Origin: CAZHTS01 sp964535315
GTDB taxonomy: Bacteria > Chloroflexota > Anaerolineae > Anaerolineales > Anaerolineaceae
Reading direction: 5' to 3'
DNA length: 64,000 nt
Assembly (NCBI GenBank): GCA_964535315.1
Contig: CAZHTS010000010.1
Location: forward strand, 20,196 to 84,195
The notes under the pieces were generated by a model, which worked only from the letters and a program-made list of their open reading frames with translations, searched no databases and was not told the DNA's origin. Of this stretch, positions 17,619 to 26,622 are shown one piece after another. The stretch's first letter is position 1. Each line of letters starts with the position of its first letter. The translations under genes and the position numbers were made by a program.

Positions 17619-19493
17619 ATGAACGCTACTGACCCCAACAACTGGTTTACCAGTCTGCTAAACAACAGCCCCAAGCCGATTCTTTCGGACGGCGCCATGG
17701 GCACCATCCTGCACAAACGCGGCATCGGTTTCGACCAGTGTTTCGACACACTCAATCTGACCAACCCGGCGCTGGTAGCCGAAATCCACCGCGAGTACAT
17801 CGAGGCCGGGTCGCAAATCATCCAGACCAACACCTTCGGCGCCAATCGCTACAAACTGGCCCGCCACGGTCTGGACGATCAGGTGACCGAGATCAACGCC
17901 GCCGGAGTCGAACTGGCCCGCCGCATTGTCCTGGCGTCGTTTAAGCCAATCCTGATTGCCGGCGATGTGGGGCCGCTGGGGGTGCGCCTGGCGCCTTTTG
18001 GCCGCGTGCAGCTTGAACAGGCCCGCAACGCCTTCAGCGAACAAATCGCCGCTCTGGCCGATGCCGGCGTCGATCTGTTGATCATCGAGACCATGACCGA
18101 CCTGTACGAGGTCAATGAGGCCATTCTTGCCGCCCGCCAGGTGGCCCCTACGCTGCCGATTATCGCCTCGATGACCTTTACCCGCGACGACCGCACCCTG
18201 CTGGGCGACTCGCCCGCCAAGGTGGCGCGCCAGATCCAGGACGCCGGAGCGGATGTCATCGGCGTCAACTGCTCGGGCGGCCCCGAGCAAATCCTGCGCA
18301 TCCTCAAACAAATGCGCCAGGCGGTGCCCGAAGGGCATTTTTCCGCCATGCCCAACGCCGGGTGGCCCGAACAGATGGGCGGGCGCATCATGTATCCGGC
18401 CTCGCCTGAATACTTCAGCGACTACGCCCTGGCCTTCTGGCAGGCCGGCGCCAACATCCTGGGCGGGTGCTGCGGCACCACGCCTCAACACATCGCCATC
18501 ATGAACAAGGCCCTCCAGGAAGCCAGCGCCGAACCGGGACGGCAGTCCAACGGCTTTAATGTGGTCGAGGTCGAAGAGGCGCAGCAGCCCGAAGAGCAGC
18601 TCACCCAGTTCGGCCAACGTCTGGCCGAAGGGCGCTTTTGCGTGGCGGTCGAAATGGACCCGCCACGCGGCCTGGCCACCCACAAGCTGCTGGCCGGCGC
18701 CAGCCTGCTGGCCGAGGCCGGCGCCGACGTCATCAACGTCGCCGACAGCCCCATGGCGCGCATGCGCATGAGCCCCTGGGCCGTGTGCAACCTGATCCAG
18801 CGTAAGATCGGCATCGAAACCGTGCTGCACTTCCCCACCCGCGGGCGCAACCTGCTGCGCGTTCAGGGCGATCTGCTCGCCGCCCACGCCCTGGGGGTGC
18901 GCAACGTCTTTGTCGTCATGGGCGACCCCACCGCCATCGGCGATTATCCCGACGCCATGGACAACTATGACCTGGTGCCCTCCGGCCTGATCAAGCTTAT
19001 CAAACAGGGCTTCAACGCCGGCGTCGACCACGCCGGCAGCGATATCGGCCAGCCCACTTCCTTTTTCGTCGGCTGTGCGCTCAACCTCAACCCCGCCAAC
19101 CCGGAAGAGGAGATCAAGAACCTGCGCCGCAAACTGCGCGCCGGTGTGGATTTTGTCCTCACCCAGCCGGTCTTCCAGCCCGAAGCCGCTCAGGCCTTCT
19201 TGAAACATTACGAGGACGAACACGGCAAACTGCCTATCCCGCTTCTGGCAGGTATGCTGCCGCTGGCCAGCGCCCGCCACGCCAACTTCCTGCATCACGA
19301 GGTGCCGGGCATCTCCATCCCCGAGCCGCTGCGGGTGCGCATGCAAAACGCCGGCGAGGATGCCTCACGCGTGGGGGTGCAAATCGTGATAGAATTGGTC
19401 GCGCAAATGCGTTCGTTCATCCAGGGCATTTACATCATGCCGGCTTTTGGCCGCTACGATTATGCCGCTGAAATCATCGAGGCCGTGCGGTAA
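17619..19493 (+). CDS. Bifunctional homocysteine S-methyltransferase / methylene-THF reductase
   Basis: A 624-aa fusion of the YitJ type. The N-terminal half (about 10-300) is a homocysteine methyltransferase domain with DGAMGT, GVNCSGGP and GGCCGTTP zinc-site motifs. The C-terminal half (about 330-624) is a MetF-like TIM barrel with VEMDPPRG and the family's FVLTQPVF strand. The reductase half should supply methyl-THF for MetH, encoded 12 bp upstream in the same SAM-regulated operon. The role of the second homocysteine domain beside a full MetH is unclear; it may use another methyl donor or aid channelling. Confidence 0.93.
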   Translation: MNATDPNNWFTSLLNNSPKPILSDGAMGTILHKRGIGFDQCFDTLNLTNPALVAEIHREYIEAGSQIIQTNTFGANRYKLARHGLDDQVTEINAAGVELARRIVLASFKPILIAGDVGPLGVRLAPFGRVQLEQARNAFSEQIAALADAGVDLLIIETMTDLYEVNEAILAARQVAPTLPIIASMTFTRDDRTLLGDSPAKVARQIQDAGADVIGVNCSGGPEQILRILKQMRQAVPEGHFSAMPNAGWPEQMGGRIMYPASPEYFSDYALAFWQAGANILGGCCGTTPQHIAIMNKALQEASAEPGRQSNGFNVVEVEEAQQPEEQLTQFGQRLAEGRFCVAVEMDPPRGLATHKLLAGASLLAEAGADVINVADSPMARMRMSPWAVCNLIQRKIGIETVLHFPTRGRNLLRVQGDLLAAHALGVRNVFVVMGDPTAIGDYPDAMDNYDLVPSGLIKLIKQGFNAGVDHAGSDIGQPTSFFVGCALNLNPANPEEEIKNLRRKLRAGVDFVLTQPVFQPEAAQAFLKHYEDEHGKLPIPLLAGMLPLASARHANFLHHEVPGISIPEPLRVRMQNAGEDASRVGVQIVIELVAQMRSFIQGIYIMPAFGRYDYAAEIIEAVR

Positions 19494-19518
19494 GCGTTGC
19501 ATCTCGAAATGGATCCTG

Positions 19519-19546
19519 CGCCCCGCCTGTTGCAAATGGCGGGGCG
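19519..19546 (+). terminator. GC-rich hairpin after the met operon
   Basis: CGCCCCGCC pairs with GGCGGGGCG (9 bp) around a 10-nt loop. There is no T-tract, so termination is uncertain. It sits 25 bp after the stop of the MTHF reductase fusion. Confidence 0.45.
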
Positions 19547-19621
19547 TATCTATGAACAGGACAAATTTTTGCGCTTCAGGAAAATCGCCGATCACCTGGC
19601 AAGAAAAAAGGTATCCCACTC

Positions 19622-20086
19622 ATGACCCTACCCTCTCCTTCCAGCTGGCGCCCGCGGTTGTCTCACGCCCTGGCATTCCTGGCTGGCCTGTCGGTCGTCA
19701 TACTCTCGCTCTACACCAGCTTCCACTCCTATCAAGAAATCGCCGCACTCTACGACCCCGCTCAGGCCGGCAACGATCCGGTCTCTGCCTGGGACCGGCG
19801 CATTCGCAAAATATTGCCCGACCTGCCGGCCGAAGGCACCATCGGATATCTATCCGATTGGAACATCCCCGACGCCAAATACTCCTTTGGCGATCAGTAC
19901 GGTGAATGGATCCTGACCCGCTACGCCCTGGCGCCACATTTTGTCAAGCGCAGCGGCGAATACGACTTCATCGTCGGTAATTTCTCGGAACCCAAAAGCG
20001 AAGAGTGGTTCCAACAGACCTTTGCTGTGAGCATCCTCAAAGACTACGATGGCGGTTTGTATCTATTGAAAGGTCCGGCTCGATGA
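19622..20086 (+). CDS. Small membrane-anchored protein, paralogue A
   Basis: A 154-aa protein with one N-terminal transmembrane anchor (about 16-34) and an external domain of roughly 115 residues. It shares a conserved core with the protein at 23475-23918: a Tyr-x-Leu-Ala-Pro region (YALAPHFV here, YILAPVVV there), then a beta strand ending in Asn-x-Ser-Glu (GNFSE / VNLSE), then a C-terminal GGLYLLKG / NGLYLFYD. The family is not recognised. It overlaps the downstream polytopic protein gene by 4 bp (ATGA), so the two are probably co-translated partners. Confidence 0.75.
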   Translation: MTLPSPSSWRPRLSHALAFLAGLSVVILSLYTSFHSYQEIAALYDPAQAGNDPVSAWDRRIRKILPDLPAEGTIGYLSDWNIPDAKYSFGDQYGEWILTRYALAPHFVKRSGEYDFIVGNFSEPKSEEWFQQTFAVSILKDYDGGLYLLKGPAR

Positions 20087-21498
20087 GCAGCCTGCGTATC
20101 CTGTTGGCATTCCTGCCCCCCGTCCTGCTCGGTTTCCTCGTGTCCAACCTGCTGCTGAGAACCTCGCTGCGCGCACAAATTTTGCTAAAGCTCTCCCTGG
20201 GGGCCATCATAGGAAACGCGCTGATCTCCAGCCTGTATTTCTTTTGGTGCTTTCTTTTTGGGCCGCTTAACCCTGCTTTTTTCGGCGTCGAAATCCTGCT
20301 GTGCGCGCTGAGCGCTCTGTGGCTATGGCGGCGCCGGCATTCATTTGTCGATCCGCCTGGAAGGCTGCGCCTTGCACTTCACTGGAGCGCCTGGGGGTTG
20401 CTGGCAGTCCTGGCAGGCGTATTGGTCATTGCTGCAATCAATTTCTACCGTCTCTCACAGATCAGCCCGCACGGCTTGTTTGATTCATGGACGTTCTGGA
20501 ATATGCGGGCGCGCTTCATTTACCGCGGCGGCGAACGATGGTACAACGTTTTCTCTCCCATCATCGCCCATGCCGATTACCCCATGCTCATCCCCGCCCT
20601 CGTCAGCCGCGGTTGGGTGCTGGCCGGCGCCGAAACCCAGCGCGTCCCCATGTTACTGGCGGCCATCTACACATTCGCCGGGGTGGGCCTGCTCGCCGGC
20701 GCACTGACCGCCACGCGCACCCCCGCCCAGGCGTTCCTGGCTGCCACCCTCCTGCTCGCCACCCCCTGGCTGGTCGAATTGGGTTCCTCGCAATATTCCG
20801 ACGTTCCCCTGGCCGGTTTGATCCTGGCTACCGCCGTAGCGCTGCAACGCTATAGTAGCGGCGCACGTCCCGCCCCAGCGCTGCTGGCGCTGGCCGGTCT
20901 GAGCGCCGGCTACGCCGCCTGGACAAAAAACGAAGGCCAGCTCTTTCTGCTGGTCGCCTGTGTCGTCGTCGCAGTGCTGCTGTTTGTCCGCCGCCGCCAA
21001 CGGCGGTGGCTCCAGGATGGCTGCGGGTATCTGGCCGGCCTTGCGCTCCCCCTGCTGACCCTGGCCGTCTTTAAGCTAAACGCGCACGAAGTAAACGACG
21101 TGGTCAACGCCAGTAACCTGGGCACGCTCTTGGGTAAAATTGTCGACCCCGAGCGCTACCTCACCATCGCCAAAGCCGTGTGGGAATATGCCGGCATGCT
21201 GGGCGGTTGGAACGTACCCGTTTTGTTGATACTGGCGCTCTACCTGCTGCTGATGCGCTTCAGCCGCCAACGCCAACAGCCCACTGCAATTATCGTTCTT
21301 GGCACTATGCTTGGATTGCAATTTTTGGGCTATCTGGTAATTTACCTGATTACGCCAATGGAGTTAAAATTACATATCAACCAGTCGTTTGCCCGGCTGA
21401 TGATCCATCTCTATCCGACCTTTCTCTTTTTATTCTTCATCCTTGTGCGTGCACCCGAAGAACTATTTACCAGGGATCCAAATGCTACTGACCATTGA
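20083..21498 (+). CDS. Polytopic GT-C-like membrane protein, paralogue A
   Basis: A 471-aa protein with about 11-12 hydrophobic helices. It resembles lipid-linked-sugar (GT-C fold) glycosyltransferases: an acidic/aromatic motif DSWTFWNMRARF in the first large loop, QYSDVPLAG in the middle and WTKNEGQ further on. All three are shared with the paralogue at 23921-25345 (YDAWAIWNVRAR, QYADVPLAA, WTKNEGI). The start was set at the ATG overlapping the previous stop; the frame opens 26 codons upstream inside that gene. It probably adds a sugar outside the membrane. Donor and acceptor are unknown. Confidence 0.8.
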   Translation: MSSLRILLAFLPPVLLGFLVSNLLLRTSLRAQILLKLSLGAIIGNALISSLYFFWCFLFGPLNPAFFGVEILLCALSALWLWRRRHSFVDPPGRLRLALHWSAWGLLAVLAGVLVIAAINFYRLSQISPHGLFDSWTFWNMRARFIYRGGERWYNVFSPIIAHADYPMLIPALVSRGWVLAGAETQRVPMLLAAIYTFAGVGLLAGALTATRTPAQAFLAATLLLATPWLVELGSSQYSDVPLAGLILATAVALQRYSSGARPAPALLALAGLSAGYAAWTKNEGQLFLLVACVVVAVLLFVRRRQRRWLQDGCGYLAGLALPLLTLAVFKLNAHEVNDVVNASNLGTLLGKIVDPERYLTIAKAVWEYAGMLGGWNVPVLLILALYLLLMRFSRQRQQPTAIIVLGTMLGLQFLGYLVIYLITPMELKLHINQSFARLMIHLYPTFLFLFFILVRAPEELFTRDPNATDH

Positions 21499-22255
21499 TA
21501 TCGGCAACACCAACGTTACCATCGGCCTGTATGAGGGCCAGAAACTGGGGGCGCGCTGGCGTCTGGCAACCGACCGCGAACGCATGCCGGATGAGTACGG
21601 CCTGCAAATGCTCGGTCTGCTCCAACACGGCGGCTGTTCGCCTGCCCAGTTGGATGGCATCTGTCTGGCGTCCGTCGTCCCCCCCATCACCGGGCGGGTG
21701 GTTCAGGCCTGCCGCCAGTACCTGCACGAAGAGGTATTGGTGGTAGATCACACCGTAAAAACAGGCGTCGCCATTCGCTACGAAGACCCGCGCGCCGTAG
21801 GCGCCGACCGTATCGTCGACGCCGTGGCCGTCCAGGCCCTGTACGGCGGACCGGCCTGCGTGGTTGACTTTGGCACCGCCACCACCTTCGATGCCATTAG
21901 CGCCAACGGCGACTACCTGGGTGGAGCAATCACCCCCGGTATCAACGTCGCCGTCGAGGCGCTGGTCACCCGCACCGCCAAGCTGCCTCGTGTCGAACTC
22001 GTCCGCCCGCCGTCTGTCATCGGGGGCAACACCGTGCACGCCATGCAGGCCGGCCTGGTGTTTGGCTACGTCAGCCTGGTAGAAGGCATGGTCGCCCGTT
22101 TCCGCGCCGAGTTGGGCCCCGACATGAAAGTGATCGCCACCGGCGGGCTGGCCGAAGTCGTCGCCAGTGAAACCAACGTACTGCAAATCATCGCCCCCTG
22201 GTTAACACTGGACGGATTACGCATCATCTGGGAAATGAACCATGAATCCAATTAA
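21482..22255 (+). CDS. coaX: Type III pantothenate kinase
   Basis: A 257-aa enzyme that phosphorylates pantothenate, the first step of coenzyme A synthesis. The N-terminal phosphate motif TIDIGNTNV (residues 4-12), the GADRIVDAVA segment and VVDFGTATTFDA are diagnostic for CoaX. The start at 21482 gives the canonical MLLTIDIGN start. It lies 17 bp inside the end of the polytopic protein gene and overlaps coaBC by 14 bp, so it is embedded in one transcription unit. Confidence 0.96.
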   Translation: MLLTIDIGNTNVTIGLYEGQKLGARWRLATDRERMPDEYGLQMLGLLQHGGCSPAQLDGICLASVVPPITGRVVQACRQYLHEEVLVVDHTVKTGVAIRYEDPRAVGADRIVDAVAVQALYGGPACVVDFGTATTFDAISANGDYLGGAITPGINVAVEALVTRTAKLPRVELVRPPSVIGGNTVHAMQAGLVFGYVSLVEGMVARFRAELGPDMKVIATGGLAEVVASETNVLQIIAPWLTLDGLRIIWEMNHESN

Positions 22256-23450
22256 AGACAAACGAATCCTGTTAGGAGTAACCGGCTCGATTGCCGCTTA
22301 CAAGGGCGTAGACCTGGCCTCCAAACTGCATCAGGCCGGGGCAATTGTGGATGTGGTGCTGACCGATGGCGCCCAACACTTCGTCACCCCGCTCACCTTC
22401 CAGTCCGTCACCGGACGCAAGGCCTACGTAGACGCCGACCTGTGGGGCGGTGAAGGTCACGTTACCCACATTGGCCTGGGGCACGCTGCCAACCTGGTGT
22501 TGATCGCCCCGGCTTCGGCCAACACCATGGCCAAACTGGCGCATGGCATCGGCGATAACCTGCTCAGCGTGGCCACCCTGGCCGCCACCTGTCCGCTGGT
22601 GTTGGCCCCGGCCATGGATGCGGGCATGTACAGCCACCCGGCCACGCAACACAACGTGGAAATCTTGCGCCAGCGCGGCGCCATCTTCATCGGTCCGGCC
22701 GCCGGGCACCTGGCCTCTGGCCTGGTCGGTCTGGGGCGCTTCGTCGAACCGGCCGAGATCGTCGCGCAGTTGCGCTGGATTCTGGGTCGCGCTGGTGCGC
22801 TTGCCGGGCGCAAGGTGGTCGTCACTGCCGGCGGCACCCAGGAACCCATCGATCCCGTGCGCGTCATCACCAACCGCTCTTCGGGCCGCCAGGGCTACGC
22901 CATCGCTCAGGCCGCCCTGGACGCCGGCGCCAACGTGGTGTTGATTTCAACCCCCACCCATCTGGATGTCCCCGCCGGAGTCCGGCTGGTTTCCGCTACC
23001 ACCGCCGCCGAGATGATGGAAGCGGTATTGATCGAGGCCCGCGATGCCGACGCCCTGATCATGGCCGCCGCCGTGGCCGATTTTCGCCCGGAACGGCTCT
23101 CGCCGCAAAAAATCAAAAAAGATACCGGCGTCAGCGAAATTCGCCTCGAACCGACCCCCGATATCCTCGCCCGCGTCGCCCAGTTCCGCGCCAGCAGTGG
23201 TATGCCCAAACGCGTCATCGGCTTTGCCGCAGAGAGCCAGGACCTGCTCGAAAACGCTCAGGCCAAATTGACCAACAAGCGCCTGGATTTGATTGTGGCC
23301 AACAACATCGCCGCCGGTGATGCCGGCTTTGAGGTCGACACCAACCGGGTCACGCTGCTGTACGCCGACGGTCAGCAACGCGAGCTGCCGTTGCAGAAGA
23401 AGAGCGAGGTGGCTGAAACATTGATCGAGCAACTCTGTCTGTGGTTATAA
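22242..23450 (+). CDS. coaBC: Phosphopantothenoylcysteine synthetase/decarboxylase
   Basis: A 402-aa bifunctional coenzyme A enzyme. The CoaC decarboxylase half has GVTGSIAAYK, the catalytic His in VTHIGLG, PASANTMAK (about 89-97) and the substrate-clamp motif PAMDAGMY. The CoaB synthetase half starts around 185 with VTAGGTQEPIDPVR and NRSSGRQGYA and has KIKKD near 290. It catalyses two successive steps after CoaX, encoded directly upstream with a 14-bp overlap. Confidence 0.96.
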   Translation: MNPIKDKRILLGVTGSIAAYKGVDLASKLHQAGAIVDVVLTDGAQHFVTPLTFQSVTGRKAYVDADLWGGEGHVTHIGLGHAANLVLIAPASANTMAKLAHGIGDNLLSVATLAATCPLVLAPAMDAGMYSHPATQHNVEILRQRGAIFIGPAAGHLASGLVGLGRFVEPAEIVAQLRWILGRAGALAGRKVVVTAGGTQEPIDPVRVITNRSSGRQGYAIAQAALDAGANVVLISTPTHLDVPAGVRLVSATTAAEMMEAVLIEARDADALIMAAAVADFRPERLSPQKIKKDTGVSEIRLEPTPDILARVAQFRASSGMPKRVIGFAAESQDLLENAQAKLTNKRLDLIVANNIAAGDAGFEVDTNRVTLLYADGQQRELPLQKKSEVAETLIEQLCLWL

Positions 23451-23474
23451 GCCGCTGACAGGCAGGCAAGAATC

Positions 23475-23918
23475 ATGCAGCTTCGTCGCCATCTGATCCT
23501 GGCTGGATGGGCCGCTTTGGGCGTCCTGGTGCTCGTTGCCATCGTACAGTCGACCGGTACCACGCTGAACAACTGGCAGACATTCCGCAGCGAAAGCGAG
23601 TTCTCGGTTTGGAAAAGCCGGCTGGAGCCCATCCGCGCCGATCTGCCGGAGCAATTGACGTACATGGGCTACTTTGCCGAGAGCGATCTTCCCGGTCAGG
23701 GCGCCGTTAAGGACGACGACGCCGAGTACCGCCTGTCGCAATACATCCTGGCTCCGGTAGTGGTTGAACGCGGCCTGGGGCATCGCTGGATACTGGTAAA
23801 CCTCAGCGAACGCAGCGAAAATACAGGAACGCGCTATTTAAAAGACCAGGGATTGAAACAGGCCGCCTCTTACGCCAACGGTCTGTACCTTTTCTACGAC
23901 CCACGCATCAGCCCGTAG
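23475..23918 (+). CDS. Small membrane-anchored protein, paralogue B
   Basis: A 147-aa protein with one N-terminal transmembrane helix (about 8-25) and an external domain, homologous over most of its length to the 19622-20086 protein (shared LAP, NxSE and GLYL elements). It follows coaBC by 24 bp and ends 2 bp before the second polytopic gene. Family unknown. Confidence 0.73.
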   Translation: MQLRRHLILAGWAALGVLVLVAIVQSTGTTLNNWQTFRSESEFSVWKSRLEPIRADLPEQLTYMGYFAESDLPGQGAVKDDDAEYRLSQYILAPVVVERGLGHRWILVNLSERSENTGTRYLKDQGLKQAASYANGLYLFYDPRISP

Positions 23919-23920
23919 CC

Positions 23921-25345
23921 ATGACCCGCCTCCTGACTTTCTCACTGCTCACGCTGCCTGCCCTGATTACCGGTTTTAGCCTGGTAACCCTCATCCTGGG
24001 AGAGCCCCCCAAACAACGGATGTGGCTCAAACTCTGCGCCGGCTGGCCGTTGGGATTGGCGGTCACCTCGGTGCTCTACCTGGGTTGGAGCGCGTGTTTC
24101 ACCCCGCGGCAACCCGGCTTCGCCTGGGTGGAAGCAGCCGTTTGCCTGGCGTCCGCTTTGCTGGTGTGGCGCGCCACTCGCCGGCCTGTTGTTTCGATCA
24201 TCACGGCTCCATCCAGGTCTTCCTTATTGTCTACACGCATCGCGGCCGCCGGGCTGTTCCTGTTGATTTCGCTGGCGCTCTTCAACTTTCTGGGCGCCGC
24301 CTGGCTCAAACCGCAGGGACGCTACGATGCCTGGGCAATCTGGAACGTGCGCGCCCGCATGCTCTACACCGCGCAACAAAACTGGCAGAACGCATTCTCG
24401 CCCGCCTTCCTGCACCCCGATTACCCATTGATGCTCCCCCTCTCGGTCGCCCATCTATGGTATCTGGCCGGCGAAGAATCGCAAAGCGCCCCGATCGTTC
24501 TGGCAGGCATCTTTTCTTTCACCGCCGTTGGGCTGATATTTTTTGCCTTGCAGCCCGCCAAAGGCTGGCAGCAGGCCGGCCTGGCTGCATTGCTCCTCTC
24601 CAGCGCCCCGGCGTTGATCTCTTTTGGCGCCATCCAATACGCCGACGTTCCCCTGGCGGCGTTCATTCTGTGTACTGCCGTCGCCCTGTTGGCCGGGTTC
24701 GAGCCCTCTGCGCCATCCGCCGGGTCGTTCGCCCTGGCGGGTCTGGCCGCCGCCAGCGCCGCCTGGACCAAGAACGAAGGCATCCCTTTCCTGGCCTTCA
24801 CCGGCCTGGTACTGGTTATTTTCCTGCTGTATAAACGCCGCACCTTGTCCGTCTGGCCGCGCCTCGCAGCCTTTGTCGCCGGCGCCGCCCTGCCGGCGCT
24901 GGCGTTACTCTATTTCAAACTCGCCCTTGCACCCAGCAATGACTGGATGAACGCCGAACAACTGGCCCTCTTCCCCCAACGCATCCTCGACCCACAGCGT
25001 CACGCCATCATCCTGTCTGCCATCCCGCGTTATCTGCTCGGTCTGGCGGAGTGGCCGTTGCCAATCTTGCTCGTCCTGCTGGTGTACGCCGGGCTGGTGG
25101 GCTGGAAAAACACCCCCCGCAGCCCCGCTTTGCCCTTGATCGCCGCCATCCTCTTGCTACAATTTGCCGGTTACCTGGGAATTTACCTCATCACCCCGCT
25201 TTCCATCGACACCCACATCAGAACCTCATTCCCCCGGCTGCTTTTCCAGCTCTACCCCACCTTTTTGCTGTTTTTCTTTTCCAGCGTTCGCTCGCCGGCG
25301 GATATCTGGGGTACCCCACCCGGCGCCCCTCCTTCCCGACCATAG
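23921..25345 (+). CDS. Polytopic GT-C-like membrane protein, paralogue B
   Basis: A 474-aa protein with about 11-12 hydrophobic helices, clearly paralogous to 20083-21498. Shared motifs are YDAWAIWNVRAR, the HPDYPLM region, QYADVPLAA, AAWTKNEG and a C-terminal SFPRLLFQLYPTFL (SFARLMIHLYPTFL in the other copy). It is most consistent with a glycosyltransferase using a lipid-linked donor. Its small partner is encoded immediately upstream, as for copy A. Confidence 0.8.
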   Translation: MTRLLTFSLLTLPALITGFSLVTLILGEPPKQRMWLKLCAGWPLGLAVTSVLYLGWSACFTPRQPGFAWVEAAVCLASALLVWRATRRPVVSIITAPSRSSLLSTRIAAAGLFLLISLALFNFLGAAWLKPQGRYDAWAIWNVRARMLYTAQQNWQNAFSPAFLHPDYPLMLPLSVAHLWYLAGEESQSAPIVLAGIFSFTAVGLIFFALQPAKGWQQAGLAALLLSSAPALISFGAIQYADVPLAAFILCTAVALLAGFEPSAPSAGSFALAGLAAASAAWTKNEGIPFLAFTGLVLVIFLLYKRRTLSVWPRLAAFVAGAALPALALLYFKLALAPSNDWMNAEQLALFPQRILDPQRHAIILSAIPRYLLGLAEWPLPILLVLLVYAGLVGWKNTPRSPALPLIAAILLLQFAGYLGIYLITPLSIDTHIRTSFPRLLFQLYPTFLLFFFSSVRSPADIWGTPPGAPPSRP

Positions 25346-25383
25346 ACAACCAACGAAACCAATACCTGTCAGAGCCGTTTGGC

Positions 25384-25392
25384 TGTTACAAT
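25384..25392 (+). promoter_or_regulatory. Extended -10 promoter giving a near-leaderless mRNA
   Basis: TGT-TACAAT at 25384-25392 is an extended -10 element only 6 nt before the ATG at 25399, with no clear -35. The expected start falls at or next to the A of ATG. Confidence 0.45.
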
Positions 25393-25398
25393 GGAAAT

Positions 25399-26616
25399 AT
25401 GACAAGAATAATCACAAAAGTTTCCGGGTACGCCGTCACGCTGGTAGCGCTTGCCCTGTTCACTGCCTGTCTACCCAATCCGCCCGTCGCCGCCGGGCAG
25501 CCGGCCACCCCGCCGCAGGAGCAGCCCACCCCGGCCGCAACCGCGGTCGTCCTACCGGCCACTTACACTCCGCCCGCCCCGGCCACAGACGCCCCCAACC
25601 CACCCGTTGCCACTCAGGCAATCCTGCCTACGCATATTGGTGAAGGCGGCTTCGCCCCCAACATCAACCCGTTAACCGGCCTGCCGGTGGCCGATCCTCG
25701 CCTGCTCGAACGGCGGCCATTGATGGTCAAGGTGTCCAACTTTCCGCGCGAAGGGCGGCCCCACACCGGGTTATCTTTTGCCGACATGGTCTTTGAATAT
25801 TACATCGGCTGGATTTACGGCGGCAACCGGTTCCTGGCCGTTTATTACGGGCAGGACGCGCCCAAAGTCGGCCCCATCCGCTCCGGCCGCCTGGTCGACC
25901 GGCAGTTGGTGAGCATGTACCACGGTATCCTGGCCTACGGGGGCGCCGACGACCGCGTCGATCCCGATCTGGAAACAGAACTTGGCAAATATGCCATTTC
26001 CTCCAAAACATCATCCTGCCCGCCCATCTGCCGGCTGGACGATAACACCGTCTACAGCACCTTCACCGACACAACCTCCCTCAGCCAGTATGCCACCCAG
26101 CGCGGGTTGGAAAATGGACGCCAGAATCTGACCGGCCTGTACTTCGATCCTGCCATCCCCCAGGGCGAATCCGGGCTACAATTTGGCGCACAATACGCCA
26201 GCTACATCCGCAGCGAATGGCTGTACAACCCCGAAACCGGAAAATATTTGCGTTGGAGTGAAAAGAACGATCAACTCGAAATGGAGGGCCTGGTCGACCG
26301 CCTCACCGGCCAGCAAATCGCCTTCGATAACCTCGTCGTCCTCTTTGCATTTCACATCGAATACAAGCTCTCACTGCACGACATCGAATTGTGGAATAAT
26401 ACCCGCGGAGGGCGGGCCGTTTTCTTTCGCAACGGACAGATCATCGAAGGCGTCTGGCGATCGGCGGGTCACGAGCGCCCATTGCAATTCCTCAACAAAG
26501 ACCTGAGCCCCTACGCGCTCAAGCCCGGCACCTCCTGGATCGTATTGGCCGGCATCGGCTCGACCTTTAACCAGGTTTCGCCAGGCCGTTGGAATCTGAT
26601 GTTCGATCTTCCTTGA
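25399..26616 (+). CDS. DUF3048 lipoprotein, copy 1 (YerB-like)
   Basis: A 405-aa lipoprotein. The signal peptide ends in FTAC (Cys 24), followed by a Pro/Thr/Ala-rich spacer to about 75, then the DUF3048 domain opening with NPLTGLPV and RPLMVKVSNFP, then GPIRSGR and the C-terminal KPGTSWIV. The YerB family has no established activity. Lipid anchoring places it outside the membrane. The start was chosen for its signal peptide; 116 upstream in-frame codons overlap the previous gene. It is followed 6 bp later by a paralogue. Confidence 0.88.
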   Translation: MTRIITKVSGYAVTLVALALFTACLPNPPVAAGQPATPPQEQPTPAATAVVLPATYTPPAPATDAPNPPVATQAILPTHIGEGGFAPNINPLTGLPVADPRLLERRPLMVKVSNFPREGRPHTGLSFADMVFEYYIGWIYGGNRFLAVYYGQDAPKVGPIRSGRLVDRQLVSMYHGILAYGGADDRVDPDLETELGKYAISSKTSSCPPICRLDDNTVYSTFTDTTSLSQYATQRGLENGRQNLTGLYFDPAIPQGESGLQFGAQYASYIRSEWLYNPETGKYLRWSEKNDQLEMEGLVDRLTGQQIAFDNLVVLFAFHIEYKLSLHDIELWNNTRGGRAVFFRNGQIIEGVWRSAGHERPLQFLNKDLSPYALKPGTSWIVLAGIGSTFNQVSPGRWNLMFDLP

Positions 26617-26622
26617 GGCCCC

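Noticed and set aside
17658..19346. 562-codon minus-strand open frame opposite the MTHF reductase fusion
   Set aside because: It is the mirror of a clear enzyme gene, Gly/Gln/Asp-rich, with no motifs.
19447..19905. 152-codon plus-strand frame spanning the met operon end
   Set aside because: It straddles the end of one gene and the start of another and contains no recognisable feature.
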